Source: Cyanobium gracile PCC 6307
GTDB lineage: Bacteria > Cyanobacteriota > Cyanobacteriia > PCC-6307 > Cyanobiaceae
Length of the DNA stretch: 64,000 nt
NCBI RefSeq assembly: GCF_000316515.1
Contig: NC_019675.1
Coordinates: 496,001-560,000, forward strand
Direction: 5' to 3'
Part shown: piece by piece, positions 36,893 to 45,126 of the stretch
Layout of the letters: each line of letters opens with the position of its first letter
Numbering within the stretch: the first letter of the stretch is position 1
Notes under the pieces: generated by a model
The model's input: the letters and a program-made list of their open reading frames with translations, nothing else
Databases searched by the model: none
Told to the model about the DNA's origin: nothing
Made by a program: the position numbers and the translations under genes

Positions 36893-38311
36893 ATGGGCAA
36901 GGCGCATTTCGGACTCATCGGCCTCGGCGTGATGGGTGAGAATCTGGTCCTCAACGCTGAGAGAAACGGTTTCTCAAGCGTCGTCTACAACCGGACCTAC
37001 GCCAAGACCGAGGAGTTCCTGGCCGGACGCGGCGCCGGCAAGGACATCGTGGGAGCGGCCAGCCTCGAGGAGTTCGTGGCGGCGTTGGAGCGGCCTCGCC
37101 GCATCCTGATGATGGTGAAGGCGGGTGATCCGGTGGATGCCACCATCGCCAGCATCTCGCCGCTGCTGGAGGAAGGCGATCTGCTGATCGACGGCGGCAA
37201 CTCCCTCTACACCGACACCGAACGCCGGGCGGCTGAGCTGGAGAGCAAGAGCTTCGGCTACATCGGCATGGGCGTCTCCGGCGGTGCCAAGGGGGCCCTG
37301 GAGGGGCCGAGCATGATGCCCGGTGGCACCAAGGCGGCCTACGACGCCATCGAAAGCCTGGTCACCAGGATGGCCGCCCAGGTGGAAGACGGCCCCTGCG
37401 TCACCTACATCGGCCCCGGCGGCGCCGGCCACTTCGTCAAGACCGTCCACAACGGCATCGAGTACGGCATCGAGCAGATCCTGGCCGAGGCCTACGACCT
37501 GATGAAGCGCATCGCCGGCATGGACGGCGACGCCATGGCCGATGTGCTCGGTGGCTGGAACCAGACCGAGGAGCTGGCCTCCTTCCTGGTGGAGATCACC
37601 GAGGTGTGCCTGCGCACCAAGGATCCCGAGAGTGGCGGTGATCTGGTGGAGCTGATCGTCGATGCCGCCGGCCAGAAGGGCACCGGCCTGTGGACGGTGG
37701 TCAGCGCCCTGGAAATGGGGGTGCCCGTGCCCACCATCTACGCCGCCCTCAATGCCCGGGTGCTGAGCTCCCTGCGCAGCGAGCGGATGGCGGCCGAAGC
37801 GGTGCTGCACGCCCCCGCCCCCCACAGCTTCCCCCTCGGGGAGCCCGCCACCGGCATGGCGCCGCTGCGGGACGCCTGCATCCTGGCCTGCATCGCCAGC
37901 TACGGCCAGGGGATGGCCCTGCTGCAGGAGGCCTCCAAACTCCACGACTACAACCTCGATTTCTCGGCCATCGGCCAGATCTGGAAGGGGGGCTGCATCA
38001 TCCGGGCCCGGCTGCTGCAGCGGATCCAGGACGCCTACGGCGCCGACCCCTCCCTGCCCAACCTGATGCTCGATCCCTGGTTCGCCGCCCAGGTCAACCA
38101 GCGCCTGGCCGGCCTGCGGCAGGTGGTGGCCGGGGCGGCCCTGGCGGGCATCCCGGTTCCCTGCCTCAGCAGCACCCTCGACTACATCGACAGCTACCGC
38201 ACCGGTCGCCTGCCCCAGAACCTGGTGCAGGCGATGCGCGACTGCTTCGGCTCCCATACTTATGAGCGCACGGACCGCCCCGGCGCGTTCCATACCGAGT
38301 GGCTCGCTTGA
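36893..38311 (+). CDS. gnd: 6-phosphogluconate dehydrogenase (decarboxylating)
   Basis: A 472-residue enzyme of the oxidative pentose-phosphate pathway, the main night-time NADPH source in cyanobacteria. Rossmann motif GLIGLGVMGENLVLN, substrate loop GMGVSGGAKGALEGPSMMPGG (as GVSGGAKGALEGPS), catalytic HNGIEYGIEQ, and C-terminal FHTEW. ATG 36893 fits the family start; an upstream in-frame ATG exists but has no homology. Its end overlaps pgl. Confidence 0.98.
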   Translation: MGKAHFGLIGLGVMGENLVLNAERNGFSSVVYNRTYAKTEEFLAGRGAGKDIVGAASLEEFVAALERPRRILMMVKAGDPVDATIASISPLLEEGDLLIDGGNSLYTDTERRAAELESKSFGYIGMGVSGGAKGALEGPSMMPGGTKAAYDAIESLVTRMAAQVEDGPCVTYIGPGGAGHFVKTVHNGIEYGIEQILAEAYDLMKRIAGMDGDAMADVLGGWNQTEELASFLVEITEVCLRTKDPESGGDLVELIVDAAGQKGTGLWTVVSALEMGVPVPTIYAALNARVLSSLRSERMAAEAVLHAPAPHSFPLGEPATGMAPLRDACILACIASYGQGMALLQEASKLHDYNLDFSAIGQIWKGGCIIRARLLQRIQDAYGADPSLPNLMLDPWFAAQVNQRLAGLRQVVAGAALAGIPVPCLSSTLDYIDSYRTGRLPQNLVQAMRDCFGSHTYERTDRPGAFHTEWLA

Positions 38312-39039
38312 CCGAACCCGGCACCCGCTACCAGCTGATCGTCGCCACCAGCCCCGAAGAACTGGCCCGCCTGGCGGCCGAGCAGATCGCCTCCGGCATC
38401 GATCTGGCCCTCGCCGAGCGGGACCGGGCCCAGATCGCCCTGGCGGGCGGCGAAACGCCCCGGGCGACCTATGCCCGCCTGGCCGAGGAACACCTGCCCT
38501 GGGAGCGGGTCGATGTGCTGCTGGGGGATGAACGCTGGGTGCCGGCCGACGACCCCTCCAGCAATGCCCGCATGCTGCGGGAAACCCTGCTGGCCCATCC
38601 GCCGGCCAGCCACGCCCGCTTCCATCCGGTGCCCACCGACCGCCCCACCCCCCGGGCCAGCGCCGAGGCCTACGCGTCCGAGCTGGCGGTGCTCTGCCCC
38701 GGCGCGCTGCCCCGCTTCGACGTGCTGCTGCTGGGCCTGGGCGACGACGGCCACACCGCCTCCCTGTTCCCCGGCACGGCGGCCCCCGGCGTCAGCGATC
38801 GCCCGGTCACCATCGGCGAGGGCAAGGGCCTGCCCCGCATCACCCTCACCGCGCCGGTGCTCTCGGCCGCCCGCCGGGTGATCTTCCTGGTCAGCGGCGC
38901 CGGCAAGCGTCAGGCGCTCGCCCGGCTGCTCGATCCGGTCGAGCCTGCCGAGCGCACCCCCGCCCGGCTCGTGCGGCCGGCCGGTGTGGTGGTGATCCTG
39001 GCGGATGCCGCCGCCGCCGCCGACCTCCCCGGCACCTGA
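38299..39039 (+). CDS. pgl: 6-phosphogluconolactonase
   Basis: 246 residues (NagB/RpiA/DevB-type fold), hydrolysing 6-phosphogluconolactone just before Gnd. Motifs ALAGGETPRATYARL, VLLGDERWVP and LLGLGDDGHTASLFPGT are diagnostic. The start is GTG 38299 or TTG 38308; both overlap the gnd stop (38309-38311), TTG as TTGA. gnd-pgl is thus a coupled oxidative pentose-phosphate unit. Confidence 0.95.
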   Translation: MARLTEPGTRYQLIVATSPEELARLAAEQIASGIDLALAERDRAQIALAGGETPRATYARLAEEHLPWERVDVLLGDERWVPADDPSSNARMLRETLLAHPPASHARFHPVPTDRPTPRASAEAYASELAVLCPGALPRFDVLLLGLGDDGHTASLFPGTAAPGVSDRPVTIGEGKGLPRITLTAPVLSAARRVIFLVSGAGKRQALARLLDPVEPAERTPARLVRPAGVVVILADAAAAADLPGT

Positions 39040-39046
39040 GGCCGTC

Positions 39047-39601
39047 ATGCAGGTGATCCGCGGCGATGGCTTCAGCGGCTGGCATGCCCTCAACGACACC
39101 GTCATGGGGGGCCGCAGTTCGGGCCTGTGCACGGTCAGCAGCCGTGGACTGCGGCTGGAGGCGGAGGTGGTGGAGCAGGGTGGCGGTTTCGTCAGCTGCC
39201 GCTCGCCCATCTTTTCCCCGCCCCTCGATCTCTCCGGCCAGGCCGCCTTCGAACTGGAGCTGCAAGGTGACGGCCGCCATTACAAGCTGGCGGTGGCCTG
39301 CGCCGATGGGGTGGCAGGTCTCACCGAGATGATCCCCGGCGGCGTGCGCTGGGTGGCGAATTTCGCCACCGATCCCGAGGGCCCCTGCCGGGTGCGGATC
39401 CCTTTCGCCCAGCTGCGGGCCTCCATCCGGGCCAGGCCGATCGAGGCCCTGCCCCTCGGCCTGCCCCTGCGCTTCGACCCCAGCCGCATCACCCGGCTGC
39501 AGATTCTGCATTCGAAGTTCGGCGACGACGGCTCCGCCAATCCGGGCTTCCGGGCTGGCCCGCTCACCCTGGAGGTGATGGCGATCGATGCCGTCGCCTG
39601 A
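39047..39601 (+). CDS. CIA30-family protein (complex I intermediate-associated protein 30)
   Basis: 184 residues with the CIA30/galactose-binding-like beta-sandwich: the opening FSGWHALNDTVMGGRSSG and the later RVRIPFAQLRASIRARP are typical of cyanobacterial CIA30 proteins. In mitochondria CIA30 aids NADH dehydrogenase assembly; in cyanobacteria a role in photosynthetic-complex (PSII or NDH-1) assembly is possible but unproven. ATG 39047 sits 7 bp after pgl and the end overlaps the next gene by 14 bp, so it is cotranscribed. Confidence 0.87.
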   Translation: MQVIRGDGFSGWHALNDTVMGGRSSGLCTVSSRGLRLEAEVVEQGGGFVSCRSPIFSPPLDLSGQAAFELELQGDGRHYKLAVACADGVAGLTEMIPGGVRWVANFATDPEGPCRVRIPFAQLRASIRARPIEALPLGLPLRFDPSRITRLQILHSKFGDDGSANPGFRAGPLTLEVMAIDAVA

Positions 39602-40025
39602 GTCCCCCATCGGCAGCGCCAATACCGATCTGTGCCAGCTGGTGGCGGCGGCGGCCGACCTGTGCCGCAGGCCCCTGCGCCATGCGGTGGTCAATCCCGA
39701 CCAAGGCGCCATCAGCGCCGAGCCGGGGGCGGAGGAGGAGGGGGTGGACAGCCTCGATCTCTGCCTGCGACTGGAGGCCCGTACCCCTGAGGGCGAACGG
39801 GTGCCGGCCGAGGATCTGGAGCTGGAGATCTACCGCAGTGGGGACGATCTCAACCTCACCCTGGCCTGGCGGCAGGGGGAGGACCACCCCCTGCTCTGGC
39901 AGGGCAGCCATCCGGTGTGGATGGATGGGGCGACGGGGCTGCGCAGCCACTGCCCGCCCGATGGCGCGCCGCTGGAGGCCCTGGCCCGTCGCCTGCGGGC
40001 CCTGCTGCGGCCCGATCAGGGCTGA
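39588..40025 (+). CDS. Conserved-looking protein of unknown function
   Basis: 145 residues, soluble, acidic, starting at ATG 39588 inside the end of the CIA30 gene. Contains LCRRPLRHAVVNPDQG near the start and LAWRQGEDHPLLWQGSHPVWMD centrally; no recognised motif. Its last 10 bp overlap the convergent CheB-CheR gene. I recall similar small genes next to CIA30 in picocyanobacteria but could not check. Confidence 0.65.
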   Translation: MPSPESPIGSANTDLCQLVAAAADLCRRPLRHAVVNPDQGAISAEPGAEEEGVDSLDLCLRLEARTPEGERVPAEDLELEIYRSGDDLNLTLAWRQGEDHPLLWQGSHPVWMDGATGLRSHCPPDGAPLEALARRLRALLRPDQG

Positions 40026-43000
40026 GGCGTCGGCAGCACCATCAGCAGCGAGCCGGTCCCCATCGTCGACGGCAGCGGCCAGAGTTCGGCCCTGGTCTGC
40101 AGGGTGCGGCCATCCCGATGGCGCAGGGGAAAGGACGCACTGACGAACAGCGGGCCATCGGCGGGTGCATCGGTGACAACGGGGGCCGTGGCCGCCTCCG
40201 GCAGCTGGCAGAACAGGGAGGCCGGTGACCCCTCCAGGCTGTCGCGCTCGAAGCCGATCCTGCGGCAGAGGCTGTCATTGACCATCACCACCCGCTGGCT
40301 GCTGTCGAACACCGCCACCGAGAAGCTGGGACTTCGGATCAGGGTTTCGAACAGGACCGAGAGATCGCGGCCATGCTCCTGGGCCTGACGCTGCTGGGTG
40401 ATGTCAGAGAGGGTGCCGACCACATAGCGATCCATCTCCTCGGTGAGCACCTTGGCGTTCTCCGTCACCCAGCGCTGCTCCCCATCGCGGCGGATGATCC
40501 GGTATTGCACCGACCAGCCCCCCCGGGCCGGATCCCGGCTGGCCCAGACCCGATCCCGGTCCTCCGGATGGATGGCGTCGTCGAGCAGCTGCGGATGGGC
40601 GAACAGCTCGGCCGGGGTCCAGCCCGTCAGGGGCAGGATGCGCTGGCTGGCATAAAGGACCCGGCGCAGGCTGGCGTCCCGTTTCCAGACCGCCTCCTCG
40701 AGGGCATCGGTGAGGCTGGCAAAGGAATCGAGGGAGGTTTCGGCGGCCCTGCGCAGGGCCAGCAGTTCCGAGACGTCGGTGAGGGTGATGATCGCTCCGA
40801 GCCGCTGCCCCTCCCGTTCCTGGTAGGGCAGCACCTGGGCCAGGTAGGCGATGTCCTCGTTGACCGCCTCGATGTTGCGCCGGGGAGCGCCGCCGACCAC
40901 CTCTGTCAGGGCCGAGCGCAGACCCGGCAGGGGCACCGTGGTGGGGATGCCCAGCAGAGGCCGGCCGATGTCGTCGTCGACCAGGGCGAACACCCGCACC
41001 GCCAGGGGCGTGAACCGGGTGATGCACAGCTCCCGGTCGACGATGACCATGCCCTGGTTGAGGGAGTTCTGGATGTTCTCGAGGTCGGTGCTGAGCAGCT
41101 GCAGCTCGGAGCTCCTGGCCCGCAGCTCCTGGTTGAGGGTGGCCAGTTCCTCGTTGGTGGCCTGCAGCTCCTCGTTGGAGGATTCCAGCTCCTCGTTGGA
41201 GGACTGCAGCTCCTCCGATGAGGCCTGCAGTTCCTCGGCTGAGGCCTCTAGTTCCTCGTTGGCCTCCTCCAGATCCGCCAGGGAGCGGCGCAGGGTGTCG
41301 TGGCTGGTGAGCAGCTCCTTCTCCAGCCGGGCGATCTGCCGGTCGAACTCCGGATCGCGGATCAGCGGAGCTTCCGTGGGCAGCGGCTCAGCGCTGTCGG
41401 GGGGTTCCCGCAGGAAGCTCAGGAGGGTCAGCACCCGTTCGTTGACCTGGAGCGGCCGGGCCTCCAGCCGCAGTTGGATGGCGAAGTCCGGCAGGTGCAG
41501 CAGCCGGCTGCGGGCAGGCTGGCCGTCGGCCCGCACGATCAGCAGCAGGGCGCGGGCCTCGGCCTGCAGTTCCGGGAGCAGGAAGGTGGTGGCGGCGGTG
41601 GAGATGCGGCCCTCGGTGAGCCGGCAGAAGGGACTGACATCGCCGATCACTTCCACCAGTCCGTGGTTCTCATCGAGGATCACGCACGGGGGAGAGGTGC
41701 TGCGGACCAGCGCTTCGAGGGTGGCGACATGTTCCTCGACCACGGTCTCCCGCAGGATCGAAATGCGCCCGATCGGGCTGAACAGGGTCGGTGGCCGCTG
41801 GGCGGGCTGGACGGCCGAGTTAGAGCGGTTGGACTGGTGTTCCGCGGTGCGATGGAAGATGCGGTGCTCGGCGTTGGCCACCTCGAATCCCGCGGTCCTG
41901 TGGCCCAGCGACTCCGTGCGGCCGAGGAACAGCAGACCCGCGGGCAGCAGGCCGAAACGGAACTGAGCCAGCACCCGATCCTGAAGGGGCTGGGTGAAGT
42001 AGATGAGGGTGTTGCGGCTGGAGATCAGATCCAGCCGCGGGAAGGGCGGATCGACGGCCACGTTGTGACGGGCGAAGACCGCGCAGTTGCGCAGGGCCTC
42101 ACAGATCTGGACCTCGCCGTTGAACGGCACCACGAAGCGTTCCCGCAGCGATTCCGGAATGGCCAGGCTGGAAGCCGCCGGATAGGTGGCCCGTCGCGCC
42201 ACGGCCAGGCTGTCGTCGTCGAGATCGGTGCCGAAGATCTTGAGGTGATGGGTCAGGTCCTGGGGGTGGCCGAGGACCTCGCTGATCAGCATCCCGATGG
42301 AATAGACCTCCTCGCCGGTGGCACAGCCGGGCACCCACACCCGCAGGCGGTCCTTGCGGGTGCGTTGGGCCATGTACGCCTGCAGGAGCTCGCCGAGAAC
42401 AGTGAACGAGTCCGGGTCGCGGAAGAAGGAGGTCACAGTGACCAGCAGGTTGTGGACCAGGGCCGAAACCTCCTTGGTGTCGGCAGCCAGCACCCGCAGG
42501 TACTCCTCCATGTCCTCCATCTGACGGATCGCCATGCGGCGCGCCAGCTGGCGCTGCAGGGTCGAGGCCTTGTACTGGCTGAAGTCGATGCCGCTGTTGT
42601 GCAGCAGCAGCTCCAGGGCACTGGAGACGTTGAGGCTCCGGGGATCGGGAGTGTTGATATCAACCCAGTCGCTACTCGAGCCCATCAGCTCGGTGAGGTG
42701 ATGGGCGATGGCGGCCGGCTCGAGGATGAGGTCGGCCCCCCCCATGGCGACGGCGGCGGTGGGCATGGCCGCGAAGCGGGCGCTCTCGGGTGTCTGGGCG
42801 ATGGTGAGCCCACCGGCGGCCCGCACGGCCCGCAGGCCGCGGGCCCCGTCGGAGCCGGTGCCCGAGAGCACCACGGCGGCCCCGTGGCCCTTCCAGTGCT
42901 CGGCGATCGACTCGAACAGCCGGTCGATGCTGGGGCTGGGGCCGAAGCGGGGTTCGGGCGCCACCAGCCTCACCCGGTTCCCTTCCACGCTGATGTCGTG

Positions 43001-43309
43001 GTTGGGGGGGCAGATGCTGACCGTGTCCGCCAGCAACGCGGCCCCGTCGACCGCCTCGACCACCTGCAGCGCCGTGAACCGCGCCAGCAGTTCGACCATC
43101 AGGCTGCCATGGTCGGGCGAGAGGTGCTGGGCCACCACATAGGCCACGTTGCCCCCCGGCGTGATGCTGCTCAGAAGCGCCTGCAGGGCCTCCAGGCCGC
43201 CGGCCGAGGCGCCGATGGCCACCAGATGCATGCCGGCTGGTGAACCGGGGGGAGTGGATGGCGCCGGGGAAGATTCCGCGTCACTGGATTCTTCCATTGA
43301 CACCCGCAT
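40016..43309 (-). CDS. CheB-CheR-PAS fusion protein
   Basis: A 1,097-residue signalling fusion. Residues 27-208 are a CheB methylesterase domain with an intact triad (Ser35 in GASAGG, His62 in QHLSPDH, Asp154 in GTGSDG) but no receiver domain. Residues 228-490 are a CheR methyltransferase domain (SAM motif GCATGEEV at 329-336, FRDPD, SSRNTLIYF at 430-438). A long coiled coil follows (655-750, repeated NEEL heptads), then three PAS-like segments (about 745-870, 880-1000, 1010-1097). No kinase, GGDEF or EAL domain is present, so the output is unclear. ATG 43309 or 43297 may be the start. There is no nearby chemotaxis operon, so the protein is an orphan. Confidence 0.93.
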   Translation of the reverse strand: MRVSMEESSDAESSPAPSTPPGSPAGMHLVAIGASAGGLEALQALLSSITPGGNVAYVVAQHLSPDHGSLMVELLARFTALQVVEAVDGAALLADTVSICPPNHDISVEGNRVRLVAPEPRFGPSPSIDRLFESIAEHWKGHGAAVVLSGTGSDGARGLRAVRAAGGLTIAQTPESARFAAMPTAAVAMGGADLILEPAAIAHHLTELMGSSSDWVDINTPDPRSLNVSSALELLLHNSGIDFSQYKASTLQRQLARRMAIRQMEDMEEYLRVLAADTKEVSALVHNLLVTVTSFFRDPDSFTVLGELLQAYMAQRTRKDRLRVWVPGCATGEEVYSIGMLISEVLGHPQDLTHHLKIFGTDLDDDSLAVARRATYPAASSLAIPESLRERFVVPFNGEVQICEALRNCAVFARHNVAVDPPFPRLDLISSRNTLIYFTQPLQDRVLAQFRFGLLPAGLLFLGRTESLGHRTAGFEVANAEHRIFHRTAEHQSNRSNSAVQPAQRPPTLFSPIGRISILRETVVEEHVATLEALVRSTSPPCVILDENHGLVEVIGDVSPFCRLTEGRISTAATTFLLPELQAEARALLLIVRADGQPARSRLLHLPDFAIQLRLEARPLQVNERVLTLLSFLREPPDSAEPLPTEAPLIRDPEFDRQIARLEKELLTSHDTLRRSLADLEEANEELEASAEELQASSEELQSSNEELESSNEELQATNEELATLNQELRARSSELQLLSTDLENIQNSLNQGMVIVDRELCITRFTPLAVRVFALVDDDIGRPLLGIPTTVPLPGLRSALTEVVGGAPRRNIEAVNEDIAYLAQVLPYQEREGQRLGAIITLTDVSELLALRRAAETSLDSFASLTDALEEAVWKRDASLRRVLYASQRILPLTGWTPAELFAHPQLLDDAIHPEDRDRVWASRDPARGGWSVQYRIIRRDGEQRWVTENAKVLTEEMDRYVVGTLSDITQQRQAQEHGRDLSVLFETLIRSPSFSVAVFDSSQRVVMVNDSLCRRIGFERDSLEGSPASLFCQLPEAATAPVVTDAPADGPLFVSASFPLRHRDGRTLQTRAELWPLPSTMGTGSLLMVLPTPQP
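41060..41347 (-). repeat. Heptad-repeat coding segment (coiled coil) in the CheB-CheR-PAS gene
   Basis: Codons for residues 655-750 repeat the NEELxxx pattern (LEASAEELQ, LQSSNEELE, SNEELQATNEELA), giving a visibly repetitive GAGGAGCTG-type DNA stretch. It is an in-frame coiled-coil linker between the CheR and PAS parts, typical of this fusion family. Confidence 0.8.
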
Positions 43310-43614
43310 CGTGAACGTTGGGCCTCAATGTAAACCGCCGGGGCCCTCCAGGCTGACGCTGCGTGAAGGACAGCACCGCTGGCTGCGCGACGGATCAAGC
43401 CCAAAAAGGAGCGTGATGATTCAAAAACGTGTCATCAGAGGTGATCACTGTCATGAACGATCATGAAATCTGTCATCCAGATGTCAATTCCGGGTGACAT
43501 GGCAGCTCAAGAACATGACTTCGTCTGACTATGAACAGCTAACGACTCCACAGAGGCTGCGCGTTGCTTGTGATAGTCTGATCAGACGGAGAAGGACAGG
43601 AGGTGGGGCTTCGT
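43310..43614. other. AT-richer control region between divergent CheB-CheR-PAS and AraC genes
   Basis: A 305-bp divergent intergenic region. The line at 43441 is 43% GC against about 70% elsewhere. It contains a cluster of TGTCAT repeats (listed separately), a possible -10 GATAGT near 43572 and a good Shine-Dalgarno AGGAGG (43598-43603) for the AraC gene. It probably carries promoters for both genes. Confidence 0.6.
43430..43500. promoter_or_regulatory. TGTCAT repeat cluster, candidate operator
   Basis: TGTCAT occurs at 43430-43435, 43449-43454 and 43471-43476 (start-to-start 19 and 22 bp, about two helical turns), with a degenerate TGTCAA at 43482-43487 and the inverted form TGACAT at 43495-43500. 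Tandem half-sites spaced by about 21 bp are what AraC-family dimers bind. The site lies 115-185 bp upstream of the AraC start and 120-190 bp upstream of the divergent CheB-CheR gene. Binding is inference. Confidence 0.5.
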
Positions 43615-44661
43615 ATGTACAGCGAGCCTTTCTTTTCCAGTCAATGGCCCTCTGAAGCTGTCCATTTCTCCAATCCCCTGCTGCCCCAGCTTCAGCTGAG
43701 TGAGGATCCCCAGTCCTGCACGTTTTTGTTGCAGGAGGCCCTGCCACTGGTGGAGATCATTCCGCTGGAACCCGAGGCCTCCTGGTGGTATCGCGGCGCC
43801 AATCTCCACCTCGGCAGCCTCGTGGTGACGGCCTGGACAGCCAGGCCGATGCGGATGACGTTCTCCGCACGCCAGGAGCACATCGTTGTGCTGGGCTACG
43901 GCGGAGAACAGCGGCTGCGCCAGGCCTCCACCACCTGGCCCTGTGTCAAGGGGGGCTGTGTGCTGATGGCCAGTGCAGCCTGCACGATGGAGAGCACCCT
44001 GTCTTCGGCCGTGGCCTTCGCCCTGACGCGGGACCGACTCCTGGAGACGGCCATGGCCATGGGGGGCTATCTGCAGAAGCCGAAAGGCTGGGAAGAAAGT
44101 GTTGCCCAGGCCCATGGCTGGAGCCCGCCCCAGAATCCCGCCGGCCCTTCCCTGCTGACGGCGTTGCAGCAGACCATTGCCATGGCAGGACAGCTCTCGG
44201 GGTATGGCGGTGGGCTGCTAGATCGGCTGCAGTTCGACGACCAGATCTATCGGTTGATGGTGGCCATGCTGCTGCCGGGGATCTGCCAGGGCAAGAGCCT
44301 GGATCGGCTCCTGCACCGGCAGAGCCAGGGCCGTGATTCCTTCGACGAACTGATCGACTACATCAAGCAGAATCTGGGCGAGTCGCTCACCCTCACCGAC
44401 CTGGAATCGAGGAGCCATTACTCCCGCCGAGCGCTGCAGTACTCGTTTGCTGAGCGCATGGGCTGCACGGCTACCAAGTGGATCAAGAATCAGCGTCTTG
44501 ACCGTGCCCGGCAACGGCTGGAGCGGCCGAGTCTGAACGACACGGTGGGGAGCATCGCCCGCGAATGCGGCTATCGCTCCCTCGGACTGTTCAGCGTGGA
44601 TTTCCAGCAGCGCTTCCACGTCAAGCCGTCCCAGCTGCTGCGGGAGTCCCGGCGGTTGTAG
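43615..44661 (+). CDS. AraC-family transcriptional regulator
   Basis: 348 residues from ATG 43615, which has AGGAGG 11 bp upstream; GTG 43603 overlaps that Shine-Dalgarno and is less likely. The C-terminal 100 residues are an AraC double helix-turn-helix: SLTLTDLESRSHYSRRALQYSF, then WIKNQRLDRARQRL and VGSIARECGYRSLGLFSVDFQQRFHVKPSQL (quoted as IARECGYRSLGLFS and FHVKPSQLLRESR). The N-terminal 240 residues resemble AraC_binding_2/cupin-like sensing domains but I cannot name a ligand. It is divergent from the CheB-CheR-PAS gene and likely autoregulated. Confidence 0.9.
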   Translation: MYSEPFFSSQWPSEAVHFSNPLLPQLQLSEDPQSCTFLLQEALPLVEIIPLEPEASWWYRGANLHLGSLVVTAWTARPMRMTFSARQEHIVVLGYGGEQRLRQASTTWPCVKGGCVLMASAACTMESTLSSAVAFALTRDRLLETAMAMGGYLQKPKGWEESVAQAHGWSPPQNPAGPSLLTALQQTIAMAGQLSGYGGGLLDRLQFDDQIYRLMVAMLLPGICQGKSLDRLLHRQSQGRDSFDELIDYIKQNLGESLTLTDLESRSHYSRRALQYSFAERMGCTATKWIKNQRLDRARQRLERPSLNDTVGSIARECGYRSLGLFSVDFQQRFHVKPSQLLRESRRL

Positions 44662-44676
44662 CCGGGACCGCCGTGT

Positions 44677-44937
44677 TCACGCCCGTCGTCGGAACGTGTC
44701 CGCCGACTCCGGCCGGGCCTGGGGCAGCTCCCTCTGGTGCGTGGTCTGCAGGGCCGATTCGAGCAGGTAGGCGGCCAAATTGGAGAGGGACCGCCCTTGC
44801 ACGTTGCTGCGCTCCACCAGAGCTTGGTAGGCGTTGTATGGCACCGTGATCGTGACACGCACCGGCCGCAGGAAGGGACCGGGTTCGGAGTGGCTTCGCA
44901 TGGGTCGAGGAGGTTGCTTCCTCTGCTCTAAGCCCAT
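44677..44937 (-). CDS. Ribbon-helix-helix (CopG/Arc-like) small protein
   Basis: 86 residues. The core VRVTITVPYNAYQALVERS then GRSLSNLAAYLLESAL fits a ribbon-helix-helix fold: a short beta strand, helix A and helix B with the conserved G-S-N turn. The flanks are Pro/Arg/Gln-rich. No toxin gene is adjacent (its end is 15 bp from the convergent AraC gene), so an antitoxin role is not supported; a small DNA-binding regulator is more likely. The second Met (MRSHSEP) is an alternative start. Confidence 0.72.
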   Translation of the reverse strand: MGLEQRKQPPRPMRSHSEPGPFLRPVRVTITVPYNAYQALVERSNVQGRSLSNLAAYLLESALQTTHQRELPQARPESADTFRRRA

Positions 44938-45017
44938 CGCCAGGGTGCGAAGCCAGCCGCTTCATAAAAGGCCCGGCCGTCCCCACGGGCGAGAGGCCAG
45001 TGCTGGCCAGCGATTCA

Positions 45018-45040
45018 CCCTGCTGCGGATAGCAGCAGGG
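45018..45040. repeat. Perfect 9-bp inverted repeat (hairpin)
   Basis: CCCTGCTGC (45018-45026) and GCAGCAGGG (45032-45040) form a perfect 9-bp stem with a 5-nt loop. It is one of several hairpins between the RHH gene and ilvD; another is GGCCAG-TG-CTGGCC at 44995-45008. No T tract on either strand. Confidence 0.5.
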
Positions 45041-45091
45041 GGCCTGCGCCGTCAGTGCAGGCCTGCATCGTCCTGCGCAAACTGCACGTAT

Positions 45092-45126
45092 CTGAAAGCG
45101 GACTGAAGGCCTGGGCCTCAGTCCGC
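45092..45126 (-). terminator. Probable intrinsic terminator of ilvD
   Basis: GCGGACTGA (45098-45106) pairs perfectly with TCAGTCCGC (45118-45126), and the inner AGGCC/GGCCT can extend the stem. Read on the minus strand it begins within the last ilvD codons (stop at 45118-45120) and is followed by TTTCAG, a short U-rich tail. Confidence 0.6.

Noticed and set aside
41060-41347. Repeated GAGGAGCTG-like DNA as a possible minisatellite
   Set aside because: It is the heptad-repeat coiled coil of the CheB-CheR-PAS protein; the repeat is at the protein level.
41300-43243. Long open frame on the plus strand opposite the CheB-CheR-PAS gene
   Set aside because: Its translation is compositionally biased and motif-free; the minus strand encodes intact CheB and CheR domains. 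A GC-driven shadow.
43603-43614. GTG 43603 as the AraC start
   Set aside because: It overlaps the only good Shine-Dalgarno (AGGAGG, 43598-43603), which is correctly spaced for ATG 43615.
44677-44937. RHH protein as the antitoxin of a toxin-antitoxin pair
   Set aside because: No toxin-sized frame with recognisable toxin motifs lies next to it; its neighbours are an AraC regulator and ilvD.
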